DNA of 30,051 nucleotides from the NCBI RefSeq assembly GCF_900128425.1, contig NZ_LT635782.1, positions 345,432-375,482 on the forward strand, in the 5' to 3' direction. Of this stretch, positions 8,273 to 17,220 are shown piece after piece (positions within the stretch are counted from its first letter, which is position 1; each line of letters begins with the position of its first letter). The notes beneath the pieces were generated by a model. That model worked only from the letters and a program-made list of their open reading frames with translations. It made no database searches and had not been told where the DNA came from. The position numbers and the translations under genes are program-made. This DNA is from Anaerococcus urinomassiliensis (GTDB lineage: Bacteria > Bacillota > Clostridia > Tissierellales > Peptoniphilaceae).

Positions 8273-9011
8273 AGAAACCAGCAATTACCTAAGATTAAAA
8301 GAAAATTTAGAATACTTAAAATTAAAACAATTCATCTTACACATAGATGATCAAATAGCTGATAGAAATACATCTTTAGTAGAATCCTTGTTAAAATTAA
8401 CGGATTATGAAGTAGATACAAAAAGAATAAACGCAGCCAATCAGATGGTAAAAACAGCAGCATTTCCTTCTTTAAAAGACATATCAACTTTTGATTTCTC
8501 CTTTCAACCTAGCATTAATGAAAGACAAATTAAAGATTTATGTCAATTAGGGTTTCTAGAAAACAATGAAAATATAGTATTTCTAGGATCGAGTGGAGTA
8601 GGCAAAACTCATTTATCAATATCAATAGGTATAGAAGCGGCAAGACAAAGATATTCAACATATTTTATCAAATGTGCAAATCTACTAGAAAATCTAAAGA
8701 AAGCTCAAGATGAAAATAGGTTAGAAGCAAGACTAAAGCATTACGCCTCTTACAAGCTTTTGATAATAGATGAATTAGGCTATCTGCCTATTAGTGAAGG
8801 AGATGAACGACTACTATTTCAACTAATAGACAGAAGATATGAGAAGAAATCAACAATAGTTTCAACTAATATTAATTTTTCAGATTGGGAAAGTATATTT
8901 TATGATACAAGAATAGCTAACGCTATACTTGATAGAATTCTTCATCATTGCACTGTTATTCAGATTGTAGGTGATTCCTATAGGCTAAAGGATATTGTTA
9001 ACAAGGAGTAA
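8262..9011 (+). CDS. istB: IS21 helper ATPase IstB
   Basis: The 249-residue AAA+ ATPase of the DnaC/IstB type assembles on target DNA and activates the IstA transposase. Walker A is GSSGVGKT (about 109-116), and Walker B is LLIIDELGY (about 166-174). The start is TTG at 8262, inside the end of istA, with AGGAG at 8251-8255 at good spacing. No ATG in this frame lies close enough to keep the full N-terminal region. The length matches the family, about 250. The copy at the right edge differs by at least one substitution (Ala to Thr near residue 162). Confidence 0.94.
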   Translation: MTIKETSNYLRLKENLEYLKLKQFILHIDDQIADRNTSLVESLLKLTDYEVDTKRINAANQMVKTAAFPSLKDISTFDFSFQPSINERQIKDLCQLGFLENNENIVFLGSSGVGKTHLSISIGIEAARQRYSTYFIKCANLLENLKKAQDENRLEARLKHYASYKLLIIDELGYLPISEGDERLLFQLIDRRYEKKSTIVSTNINFSDWESIFYDTRIANAILDRILHHCTVIQIVGDSYRLKDIVNKE

Positions 9012-9130
9012 ATTGTACATTCATATTTAGCCAAAAATGTACATTTTTATATTGACATTTACAATATAATATGCAATTACTACAATTAATTGATCTATTT
9101 TTATAGTATTTTTATGACTAAATATGCAAA

Positions 9131-9310
9131 AAAGGGGCTGTTACAAATTGATAGATATCTAACGTGCCATCATTGGAGTGCACTCCCAGAAAGTTTGAGG
9201 ATTAGCCCGCCGGCCCAGCGAGGTAATTAGTCCGTCGGCTGGCAGAGACCTTTCTGGGAGAGTGCTCGAATGATATAGGAACGATTTATCTATTTTGCAA
9301 CAGCCCCTTT
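9131..9310. mobile_element. Palindromic MITE-like element, 180 bp
   Basis: AAAGGGGCTGTT (9131) is matched by AACAGCCCCTTT ending at 9310. Long imperfect inverted arms continue inward (CATCATTGGAG...CTCCCAGAAAG against its counterpart near 9252-9275), so the whole piece can fold into one hairpin. No gene fits inside. The GGGGCTGTTGCAAAA end resembles the ends of IS6-type elements (GGNNCTGTTGCAAA), so a non-autonomous element moved by such a transposase is likely. The centre has two related 25-nt blocks starting ATTAGYCCGYCGGC that resemble the spacer pseudoknots. It lies 60 bp from the IS21 end. Confidence 0.6.
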
Positions 9311-9368
9311 ACTGTATAAGTATAAAGATGTTTTGAAATCATAATTTTAGATTATGATTTTACTTCTA

Positions 9369-10625
9369 TTACATTATAGTTCCATCGTATTGTTGAAGGT
9401 TTATATTTTTTCTAAAATTTGATGGTGTTATTTGTAATATCTGATTAAATGCTCTCCTAAATGTCCTGCTGTTGTTATATCCCACTTTTATAGCTATATC
9501 TTCGATAGGATCATCGGTAGTTTTTAGTAAATTTGCCGCTTCAGTTACTCTAAGATAGTTTAAATATTCTGTAAAGTTTTTCTCAAATTGGAAGTTTAGG
9601 ATTTTGTTTACAGATGAAGTTGTCATATTAAATTTCTTAGATACTAGTGAAATGGACAATTCTTCGTCATTAAAATTATTTTCTATATATCTGATGAGAT
9701 CTTTTTTAGTGTCAGATTCAAAGAGCTTTAGTCTATTTTCTGTGTGTAGATAATCTTCTCTAAATTCACTTGGAGTAACTTTCTCTCTTTGTAGGAAAGA
9801 GTTTATGAAGTGAGAGTCGTCATTGTAACCAACTTCGCTTGCTATTTCACTAAGTGTTAGCGATGTATAGGCTAGCAAATCAACTGATTTTGAAAATTTC
9901 ATATCATCTAATAATTCTTTGAATGTATAGTTGAGACTTTCTTTCAAATATTTGGCCATAGAAGATTTGCTCATAAAAAATACTGATGATACTTTTTCTA
10001 GTGTTAGTTTATCGGCCAAATGTGCGTACATATAACTTAATACTTCATTTATATTGACTGTTTTCTTTTTGCTATCAATTTCTTCAGTCACATTTATGGA
10101 TCTAAGGAATTCAATCGTCAATTCTACTAATAATGTTAGCAAATAAATTCTAGAAAAATTATCCCTATTTGGTGTATGATATATAGAAATATCTCCAACT
10201 TCAGCTCTAAATTTTTTCATCGTTCTAAGAATGCTCTTAAATTCGATGTCATCTAAGTATTTTATTCTATTATCTTCTATTGCTGAATAAAAAGAGCTGC
10301 TTTTTTCTGTAAATATCTCTAAATCTGATAAATAATCGGTGAAAGCACTATAATTAAATACAATTTTGATAAATTCTAATTGTTCATCAACTTGTGTGAT
10401 TTCTGTTATATCCCAAGGCACTATTAAAATGATAGATCTTTTTCTTACTTCGTACTCTTTTGAGTTTAGTGTTATTTTCCCAGAACCCTTTGTACAAAGT
10501 AGAAAACGTGCTTGTTGGTGAATCATTGGCTTTGTATTAGAGCTTTCAAATTCATATTCATATGTCAGAAGACTGGATAAATCTAAGTGGGATTCAAATT
10601 TTCCTTCTAAACGTGTATTACTCAT
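9369..10625 (-). CDS. AraC-family regulator with two tandem DNA-binding domains
   Basis: A 418-residue protein. Residues about 15-90 look like the cupin-type sensing domain of AraC regulators. Two full AraC-type DNA-binding domains follow, at about 192-292 (VGYNDDSHFINSFLQREKV) and 308-407 (VGYNNSRTFRRAFNQILQI), each with two helix-turn-helix motifs and the typical TPSxFR ending. Most family members have only one. The start has AAGGAG just upstream. It is divergent from arcA with a 175-bp shared control region, so I infer that it controls the arginine deiminase operon; the ligand is unknown. The usual deiminase regulators (ArgR-, Crp- or ArcR-type) are not seen here. Confidence 0.9.
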   Translation of the reverse strand: MSNTRLEGKFESHLDLSSLLTYEYEFESSNTKPMIHQQARFLLCTKGSGKITLNSKEYEVRKRSIILIVPWDITEITQVDEQLEFIKIVFNYSAFTDYLSDLEIFTEKSSSFYSAIEDNRIKYLDDIEFKSILRTMKKFRAEVGDISIYHTPNRDNFSRIYLLTLLVELTIEFLRSINVTEEIDSKKKTVNINEVLSYMYAHLADKLTLEKVSSVFFMSKSSMAKYLKESLNYTFKELLDDMKFSKSVDLLAYTSLTLSEIASEVGYNDDSHFINSFLQREKVTPSEFREDYLHTENRLKLFESDTKKDLIRYIENNFNDEELSISLVSKKFNMTTSSVNKILNFQFEKNFTEYLNYLRVTEAANLLKTTDDPIEDIAIKVGYNNSRTFRRAFNQILQITPSNFRKNINLQQYDGTIM

Positions 10626-10716
10626 TCTATCTCCTTACATTAAGTATACTACAATTTTACCACACATTTTAGTAAAAATTCTATATAATATACTTTTTTT
10701 TACAACTAATCAGTTC

Positions 10717-10800
10717 GAAAATGTCCTACAATTAATTTTGAAATGTCATATAATATATGTGTAAGGGAAAATGTTTCCCGAAAATTTTAGGAGGATTTTA
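10717..10800 (+). promoter_or_regulatory. arcA promoter with direct repeats and leader hairpin
   Basis: A -10 box TATAAT lies at 10749-10754, with a poor -35 region, as expected for an activated promoter. AAATGTC is repeated at 10719-10725 and 10741-10747, 22 bp apart (two helical turns), within longer similar blocks; AraC-type proteins commonly bind such direct repeats next to the -35. GGGAAA (10765-10770) pairs with TTTCCC (10774-10779) in the leader. The ribosome binding site AGGAGG is at about 10790-10795. Sequence features are seen; binding by the neighbouring regulator is inferred. Confidence 0.55.
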
Positions 10801-12027
10801 ATGACAGCTATACAAGTAACAAGCGAAATTAATAAACTTGAAAAAGTTTTAGTACACAGACCAGGAGATGAATTATTAAACTTAACTCCAAATACATTGG
10901 AAGAATTATTATTTGATGATATTCCAGATCTAAAACTTGCTCAAGAAGAACACGATAGATTCACAGATATTCTTAGAGATAATGGCGTTGAAGTACTTTA
11001 TCTTGAAGATTTAGTTGCTGAAGCACTTGATCAAAATGATGGATTAAGAGAACAATTCTTAGATCAATACCTTGAAGAAACTGGTGTAACAGATGAAGAA
11101 ATATTAAGAAAATCTAGAGAATTACTAGAAGGAATTTCTGATACTAAAGAATTTGTTGAAAAAACTATGGCTGGTATCACACTTCTAGAAATAGGCCACT
11201 TTAGTGAAGAAGAACTTAAAAACATGGGTGAAAAAGGTAACTACCTTGCAATCAACCCAATGCCAAACCTATACTTCACAAGGGACCCATTTGCTACAAT
11301 TGGCAATGGTGCATCTATAAATACAATGTTCTCTGAAACACGTAATAGAGAAACAATTTATGGAGATTATATCTTTAGATACCACAATGATTATAAAGAT
11401 CAAGTTCCAAATTATTATGGTAGAGGCAAAGATTACCACATAGAAGGTGGAGATGAATTAATCATTTCTGATAAAACATTACTAATTGGTATTTCTCAAA
11501 GAACAGAATTTGAAGCTATAAAAGATTTGGCTAAAAATATTTTCTTTGGCGAAGATGGAAATACAATAGAAACAATTTATGCACTAAACATTCCGGTAAA
11601 TAGAGCATTTATGCACTTAGATACTGTATTTACAAGAATAGACCACGATGCGTTCACATACCACCCAGGTATTATGCAAACACTAAAAATCTACAAAATC
11701 ACAAAAGGTGACAATGATATAAACATTGAAGAAAAATCTGGTGAATTTGAAGATATTTTAGCTGAAATCGCTGGTGTAGAAAAAGTTAGACTTATAGCTT
11801 GTGGTAATGGGGACCCAATTGCAGCTGAACGTGAACAATGGAATGATGGATCAAACACATTAGCAATTGCACCTGGTGAAGTAGTTGTTTATAAGAGAAA
11901 TACAGTTACAAATGCTGCACTAAAAGAAGCAGGAATCAAAGTACACGAACTAGACGCATCAAACTTAACAGTAGGCCGTGGTGGTCCAAGATGTATGTCA
12001 ATGCCATTTGTAAGAAGCCTAGACTAA
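10801..12027 (+). CDS. arcA: Arginine deiminase
   Basis: Hydrolyses L-arginine to citrulline and ammonia, the first step of the cytoplasmic arginine deiminase pathway. The 408-residue length matches the family (about 410). Catalytic residues appear in their usual motifs: D162 in FTRDPF, E215 in HIEGGD, H272 and D274 in MHLDTVF, and the nucleophile C398 in GRGGPRCMSMP. The start at 10801 is chosen because AGGAGG lies 5 nt upstream; the in-frame ATG at 10771 sits in the loop of the leader hairpin and has no ribosome binding site. It is the first gene of arcA-arcB-arcC-yfcC. No terminator is seen in the 85-nt gap to arcB. Confidence 0.97.
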   Translation: MTAIQVTSEINKLEKVLVHRPGDELLNLTPNTLEELLFDDIPDLKLAQEEHDRFTDILRDNGVEVLYLEDLVAEALDQNDGLREQFLDQYLEETGVTDEEILRKSRELLEGISDTKEFVEKTMAGITLLEIGHFSEEELKNMGEKGNYLAINPMPNLYFTRDPFATIGNGASINTMFSETRNRETIYGDYIFRYHNDYKDQVPNYYGRGKDYHIEGGDELIISDKTLLIGISQRTEFEAIKDLAKNIFFGEDGNTIETIYALNIPVNRAFMHLDTVFTRIDHDAFTYHPGIMQTLKIYKITKGDNDINIEEKSGEFEDILAEIAGVEKVRLIACGNGDPIAAEREQWNDGSNTLAIAPGEVVVYKRNTVTNAALKEAGIKVHELDASNLTVGRGGPRCMSMPFVRSLD

Positions 12028-12112
12028 TTTTTTAATAATTAATATTGCAAAAACCTTAAAAATAAAATAAAATTATACGGTGACAAAAAAATAAAACTAT
12101 AAGGAGAATTAT

Positions 12113-13117
12113 ATGCCAGTAAATTTACAAGGAAGATCTTTCCTAACATTAAGTGATTACACAGAAGCAGAAATAAACTATCTATTAGACCTATCTGCTC
12201 AATTCAAAAACCTAAAACTATCAAGAACACCACACAAATACCTAGAAGGTAAGAACATCGTTCTATTATTTGAAAAAACATCAACAAGAACACGTTGCTC
12301 ATTTGAAGTTGCAGGTCGTGACCTTGGTATGGGAGTAACATACCTAGATCCAGGTTCAAGCCAAATGGGTAAAAAAGAATCAATCGAAGATACTGCTAAG
12401 GTACTTGGTAGATTCTATGATGGTATCGAATATAGAGGATTTGATCAATCACTAGTTCAAGCACTTGCTGATAACTCTGGTGTTCCAGTTTGGAATGGTC
12501 TAACAGATGACTTCCACCCAACACAAATGATTGCTGACATGATGACAATCAAAGAAAACTTTGGATACCTAAAGAAATTAAACTTTGTATTCATGGGTGA
12601 CTGCAGAAACAACGTATCAAACTCACTATTAATCACATGTGCTAAACTTGGTGTTAACTACACAGGTTGTGGTCCAAAAGAATTATGGCCAACACAAGAG
12701 CTAATAGATGAAGCTAAGAAATATGCAGAAGTTCACGGTTCAACAATCAACTTTACAGAAGATGTTAAAGAAGGTGTAAGCGGAGCTCACGTTATCTATA
12801 CAGATATCTGGGTATCAATGGGTGAACCAGACGAAGTATGGGAACAAAGAATTGAACAACTTCACCCATACCAAGTAAACCAAAAAGTAATGGACATGGC
12901 TGATGAAGATGCTATATTCATGCACTGCCTACCATCATTCCACGACCTTAAAACAGTAGTTGGTGAAGATGTTTACGAAAAATTCGGTGATAAATACGAA
13001 TTAAACGGCATGGAAGTTACAGACGATGTATTCCTTTCAAACAAATCAAAAGTATTTGATGAAGCTGAAAACAGAATGCACTCAATCAAAGCTGTAATGT
13101 ATGCAACACTTAAATAA
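12113..13117 (+). CDS. arcB: Ornithine carbamoyltransferase, catabolic
   Basis: Phosphorolyses citrulline to ornithine and carbamoyl phosphate. The 334-residue protein has the carbamoyl phosphate binding motif STRTR (57-61), HPTQ (135-138), the ornithine loop DIWVSMGE (231-238) and HCLP (271-274) with the catalytic Cys. AAGGAG lies 7 nt before the ATG. The catabolic role is inferred from its place between arcA and arcC; the enzyme family is also used for arginine synthesis (argF), but no biosynthetic genes are here. Codon use is highly biased, suggesting strong expression. Confidence 0.96.
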   Translation: MPVNLQGRSFLTLSDYTEAEINYLLDLSAQFKNLKLSRTPHKYLEGKNIVLLFEKTSTRTRCSFEVAGRDLGMGVTYLDPGSSQMGKKESIEDTAKVLGRFYDGIEYRGFDQSLVQALADNSGVPVWNGLTDDFHPTQMIADMMTIKENFGYLKKLNFVFMGDCRNNVSNSLLITCAKLGVNYTGCGPKELWPTQELIDEAKKYAEVHGSTINFTEDVKEGVSGAHVIYTDIWVSMGEPDEVWEQRIEQLHPYQVNQKVMDMADEDAIFMHCLPSFHDLKTVVGEDVYEKFGDKYELNGMEVTDDVFLSNKSKVFDEAENRMHSIKAVMYATLK

Positions 13118-13126
13118 GGATACTAA

Positions 13127-14062
13127 ATGAGCAAAAAAAGATTAGTTATCGCTCTTGGGGGTAATGCTTTAGGCAAAACCCCTGAAGAGCAATTAGAATT
13201 AGTAACAAAGACAGCTGAATCAATTGTAGATTTATCAGAAGAATATGATCTTGCAATAGGTCATGGTAATGGTCCACAAGTTGGTATGATTAACAATGCT
13301 TTCGAATATGCAGCATTAAATGGAGCTGGCACACCGGCTATGCCTTTCCCAGAATGTGGAGCTATGAGCCAAGGATATATTGGATATCACCTTCAACAAT
13401 CAGTAAGAAACGAGCTTAAAAAACGTGGCATTAACAAAAATGTTGCAACTGTATTAACTCAAGTTCTTGTTGATGAAAATGATGAAGCATTCAAAAATCC
13501 AACAAAACCAATTGGTTCATTCATGACTAAAGAAGAAGCTGACGAAATAGCTAAAGAAAAAGGATACACCTTTGTAGAAGATGCTGGCCGTGGCTATAGA
13601 AGAGTTGTAGCAAGCCCTATTCCAAAGGAAATTGTAGAACTTGATGTCGTAAATAGCCTAATCGAAAATGACAATATCGTTATAACTGTTGGTGGTGGTG
13701 GTATTCCAGTAATTGATAAAGAAGACAAATTAGAAGGAATCCCAGCAGTAATCGACAAAGATAGATCTTCTGCTCTACTTGCTGAAGAACTAGAAGCTGA
13801 TATGCTTGTAATCCTTACAGCAGTTGACCAAGTTATGATTAACTTTGGTAAAGAAAATGAAGAAGCTATCAAAGAAATGACCCTAGAAGAAGCTGAAAAA
13901 TATATTGGTGAAGAACAATTCGCAAAAGGCTCAATGCTACCAAAAGTAGAAGCTTGTATGGAATTTGTTGAAAACACTGAAAATGGTATTGCTCTTATTA
14001 CTTCTTTAGAAAAAGCAGCAGAAGCTTTAAAAGGACAAACAGGAACAATCATAAAAAAATAA
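13127..14062 (+). CDS. arcC: Carbamate kinase
   Basis: Transfers phosphate from carbamoyl phosphate to ADP, giving ATP, CO2 and ammonia; this is the energy-yielding step of the pathway. The length of 311 residues is typical. The N-terminal GGNAL (11-15), GHGNGPQVG (45-53), a glycine-rich VGGGGIPV around 200 and KGSMLPKVEA near the C-terminus are standard family motifs of the amino acid kinase fold. The gene starts 9 nt after arcB, with AAGGA upstream, so the two are cotranscribed. Confidence 0.96.
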   Translation: MSKKRLVIALGGNALGKTPEEQLELVTKTAESIVDLSEEYDLAIGHGNGPQVGMINNAFEYAALNGAGTPAMPFPECGAMSQGYIGYHLQQSVRNELKKRGINKNVATVLTQVLVDENDEAFKNPTKPIGSFMTKEEADEIAKEKGYTFVEDAGRGYRRVVASPIPKEIVELDVVNSLIENDNIVITVGGGGIPVIDKEDKLEGIPAVIDKDRSSALLAEELEADMLVILTAVDQVMINFGKENEEAIKEMTLEEAEKYIGEEQFAKGSMLPKVEACMEFVENTENGIALITSLEKAAEALKGQTGTIIKK

Positions 14063-14091
14063 TAACAAAATAAAATATAAGGAGGGGCAAA

Positions 14092-15609
14092 ATGGCAGAA
14101 AATAAGGGGAAAAAGAAAAAACGTTCTCTTAGCGCTTTCTCAATACTGATGATAGTTCTTGCTGTTGTTTGTCTATTTTCATTGTTATTAAATGGATCCC
14201 CAATCAGTTCTAGCATTATAGAAACTCTAGATCCAGAAAAATACGGTGAAATGATAGATACAGTAAACAGTGGAGGAACTGTTGCAGTTCAAAGTGCAAG
14301 TCTATCAGATTTTGTTATGGCTATACCAAATGGTTTTATTAATGCAGCTGATCTTATTATCTTCATCTTTGGTATAGGTGGTTTCATCGGAACAATGATG
14401 TCAACAGGAGCTCTAGAAGCAGGAATTTATAACCTTGTTGGCAAAATGAAGGGTAAAGAAAATAAACTTATCGGCATTTTAATGTTTTTATTCTCACTCG
14501 GTGGAACAACTTATGGTATGGCAGAAGAAACAATTGGTTTCTATCCATTAATCACAGCAGCAATGGTAGCTGCAGGATTTGATACAGCAGTAGCTGCAGG
14601 TACTGTATTATTAGGTGCAGGAGCAGGTGTATTAGGTTCTACAATCAACCCATTTGCAACAGGTGCAGCTATGGGTGCACTTTCATCTGTAGGAATTGAA
14701 CCAAATGCTACCACAATAATGATTGTTGGTGTTATACTTTGGTTAACAACACTAGCAGTAGTAGCAAAATTTGTAATTTCTTACGCTAAAAAGGTTCAGG
14801 AAAATAGAGCTAATACAGTTCTAAGCTCAGATGAAGTTGCTGAAATGGATGCAGTTTATGGTCAAGAAAAAGACCAAGGTCTTGTATTTACAAAACAACA
14901 CAAACATGTACTTATAGTATTCGCAATTGCATTCGTAGTTATGATTCTATCACTTATTTCTTATGTTGATATCAACTTTGCCGGCGATGAAGATGCTTAT
15001 ATGAACGCATTTGGTTGGTCAAAATTCCTAACAGGACAACCTTTAGGTAAGTGGTACTTTGCTGAGCTAGGTTCTTGGTTTATACTTGCAAGTATCATAA
15101 TTGCTATAGTAGCTCGTATGAGTGAAAAAGAATTTGTTGATCAATTCATAGCTGGTGCAGCAGACCTATTATCTGTAGCATTAATCATTGCAGTAGCACG
15201 TGGTATCACAGTTGTTATGAATCAAACTCACCTTGACTTCTATATCCTAGATAAAGCAAGCAATATGCTTAGAGGTGTACCAGCATTTGTATTCGTGCCA
15301 CTTTCATACCTAGTGTATATGCTACTAAGCTTCTTAGTACCATCTACATCAGGACTAGCAGCACTATCTGTTCCAGTAATGGGATCACTTGCAAATGCAC
15401 TTGGATTTAACCCAAGCATTATGATTATGATATTCTGTGGAGCTTGCGGTCTTATAAACTTTGTTACTCCAACATCAGGAGTAGTAATGGGTGGACTTGC
15501 AGCTGCAAGAGTAGAATACTCAACATACCTAAAATGGGTTAAAAAACCATTCTTTATAGTAATGGTTCTAAATATTATAATATTATCAATTTGTATGATG
15601 GTATTTTAA
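14092..15609 (+). CDS. YfcC-family transporter, probable arginine/ornithine exchanger
   Basis: A 505-residue membrane protein with a lysine-rich cytoplasmic N-terminus (GKKKKR), a first membrane segment at about 15-35 and about ten more hydrophobic segments. GGTTYGMAEETIGFYPL (near residue 140) and NPFATGAA are hallmarks of the YfcC/C4-dicarboxylate anaerobic carrier family. Members next to arginine deiminase genes are thought to exchange arginine for ornithine, replacing ArcD; I infer that here from position. AAGGAGGGG precedes the ATG, and the gap to arcC is 29 nt. An intrinsic terminator follows, which closes the operon. Confidence 0.9.
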   Translation: MAENKGKKKKRSLSAFSILMIVLAVVCLFSLLLNGSPISSSIIETLDPEKYGEMIDTVNSGGTVAVQSASLSDFVMAIPNGFINAADLIIFIFGIGGFIGTMMSTGALEAGIYNLVGKMKGKENKLIGILMFLFSLGGTTYGMAEETIGFYPLITAAMVAAGFDTAVAAGTVLLGAGAGVLGSTINPFATGAAMGALSSVGIEPNATTIMIVGVILWLTTLAVVAKFVISYAKKVQENRANTVLSSDEVAEMDAVYGQEKDQGLVFTKQHKHVLIVFAIAFVVMILSLISYVDINFAGDEDAYMNAFGWSKFLTGQPLGKWYFAELGSWFILASIIIAIVARMSEKEFVDQFIAGAADLLSVALIIAVARGITVVMNQTHLDFYILDKASNMLRGVPAFVFVPLSYLVYMLLSFLVPSTSGLAALSVPVMGSLANALGFNPSIMIMIFCGACGLINFVTPTSGVVMGGLAAARVEYSTYLKWVKKPFFIVMVLNIIILSICMMVF

Positions 15610-15623
15610 GCAATAATAAAAGC

Positions 15624-15655
15624 CGCCAATTCTTTAGTGAATTGGTGTTTTTTTT
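15624..15655 (+). terminator. Intrinsic terminator of the arc operon
   Basis: CCAATTC (15626-15632) pairs with GAATTGG (15639-15645), extended by C-G and G-T pairs at the base, then a run of eight T. Confidence 0.9.
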
Positions 15656-15686
15656 CTTTATGAGTAATAACTAAATGAGGAGATCA

Positions 15687-17204
15687 ATGAAAGAAAAGAA
15701 CAAGAAAAAGAAAAAAGAGTCTCTAACGGCCTTTTCTATAATAATGATAGTACTGGCCTTGGTATGCTTATCATCCCTATTTATAAAGGGAGCAAAAATC
15801 AATGATGCTATAATACTAGAGCTTAATAAGGATAAGTATGCTGAGCTTATAAATCAAGTTGAAAGTGGTAATCCTGTCAGGGTCAAATCTGCCCAAATAT
15901 CTGACTTCATCATGGCAATACCTAGAGGATTTATAGATGCTGCTGACTTGATATTTTTTATAATAGCTGTTGGTGGATTTATAGAATTGATGATGAAAAC
16001 AGGGGCCTTAGAAGCTGGGATAAACCGCCTTATAAGCAAGATGCAGGGATCAGAAAATAAATTAATAATAACCCTTATGAGCCTATTTTCCCTTGGTGGA
16101 ACAACCTATGGTATGGGAGAAGAAGCCATAGGATTTTATCCCTTGCTAACAACTACCATGGTTGCCGCAGGTTTTGACTCGCTTGTGGGGATAGCGACTA
16201 TCCTTTGGGGATGTACTGCAGGAACAATGGGATCAACCTTAAATCCTTTTTCAACAGGAGCTGCCATGAGTGCCCTATCATCAGTCGGAATAGAACCTGA
16301 TACTAATCTGGTAATGCTAGTTGGGGCTATAATATGGCTAGTAACTATTATAGTGGCCATAGTTTTTGTAAATAGGTATGCAAAAAAATTATTAAAAGAT
16401 AAATCAAAATCTGCTCTAACAGACCAAGAGCTAGAACTTATGCACAAAAGTTTTGATAGCAAAAATGACGATGACGTTGAATTTAACAAAAAACACAAAA
16501 GAGTCTTATTTGTATTTGCTATAGGCTTTGCAATAATGATATTATCCTTGATATCATATGAAGACTTATTTTTTGCAGGAAATAGGGCAGGATTTGAGAA
16601 GTTTTTTTCTTGGACTAGGTTTTTGACAGGTGAATACTTTGGTAAATGGTATTTTAAGGATTTGGGTGCCTGGTTTGTTGTAATGAGTGTAGGGGTTTCT
16701 CTAGTAGCTGGCCTATCTGAGAAAGAATTTATGGATACCTTTATCAAAGGAGCCCAGGGGATTATATCAGTTGGTATAATCTTGGCCATAGCCCGTGGAG
16801 TATCCATAGTTATGGCTGATACCCACATGGATTTTTATATCCTTGATAGGGCAAGCAAGCTTTTAAGTGGCATGCCTGGATTTGTCTTTGTACCCCTATC
16901 CTACATCATTTTTATGTTCGTAGGTATCTTGGTTCCATCATCATCTGGCCTTGCCGCCCTATCTATCCCGGTAATGGGTCCATTGGCTAGTGCTCTAGGC
17001 TTTAACCCAAATATAATGATAGGTATATTTACTGCAGGACTAGGTAGTACCCTTTTACTAGCACCGACATCACCAATGTTGATGGCAGGACTAGAACTTA
17101 GCAAAATAGAGTATGGGTCTTATCTAAAGTGGGCAATTAAGTATGTAATAACCATTGCAATAATCCATATCATAATCCTATCCATTGCCATATATATTTT
17201 ATAG
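15687..17204 (+). CDS. Second YfcC-family transporter
   Basis: A 505-residue paralogue of the preceding transporter with the same length, a lysine-rich start (KEKNKKKKK), GGTTYGMGEEAIGFYPL and NPFSTGAAMSALSSVGIEP. The start at 15687 is preferred over the ATG at 15675 because GAGGAG lies about 5 nt before it, and it gives exactly the length of the paralogue. It comes after the arc terminator and has its own terminator, so it may be transcribed separately or by read-through. Codon use differs from the first copy (more GCC, CTA and AGG), which argues against a recent duplication. The substrate is unknown: arginine, ornithine, citrulline or a peptide are possible. Confidence 0.88.
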   Translation: MKEKNKKKKKESLTAFSIIMIVLALVCLSSLFIKGAKINDAIILELNKDKYAELINQVESGNPVRVKSAQISDFIMAIPRGFIDAADLIFFIIAVGGFIELMMKTGALEAGINRLISKMQGSENKLIITLMSLFSLGGTTYGMGEEAIGFYPLLTTTMVAAGFDSLVGIATILWGCTAGTMGSTLNPFSTGAAMSALSSVGIEPDTNLVMLVGAIIWLVTIIVAIVFVNRYAKKLLKDKSKSALTDQELELMHKSFDSKNDDDVEFNKKHKRVLFVFAIGFAIMILSLISYEDLFFAGNRAGFEKFFSWTRFLTGEYFGKWYFKDLGAWFVVMSVGVSLVAGLSEKEFMDTFIKGAQGIISVGIILAIARGVSIVMADTHMDFYILDRASKLLSGMPGFVFVPLSYIIFMFVGILVPSSSGLAALSIPVMGPLASALGFNPNIMIGIFTAGLGSTLLLAPTSPMLMAGLELSKIEYGSYLKWAIKYVITIAIIHIIILSIAIYIL

Positions 17205-17220
17205 GCTAATATTGGATAAA

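Larger units (their letters stand above)
6866..9071 (+). mobile_element. IS21-family insertion sequence, complete, with 8-bp target duplication
   Basis: The element runs from TGTAAATG at 6874 to CATTTACA at 9063 (2,190 bp), with 5'-TG...CA-3' ends and further imperfect inverted repeats containing ATGTAC near both ends, as is typical of IS21. The two genes overlap and encode a DDE transposase and an AAA+ helper. ATATAATA occurs directly outside both ends (6866-6873 and 9064-9071) and fits the 4-8 bp duplications of this family; the flanks are AT-rich, so chance is not excluded. A second copy is at the right edge of the window. Both frames are intact, so the element may be active. Confidence 0.93.

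Noticed and set aside
10771..10800. Upstream ATG start for arcA
   Set aside because: It sits in the loop of a 6-bp inverted repeat without a ribosome binding site, while 10801 follows AGGAGG and gives the standard N-terminus.
16136..16828. 230-codon minus-strand frame under the second transporter
   Set aside because: It is antisense to a clear membrane protein gene, with no start signal and no recognisable domain.
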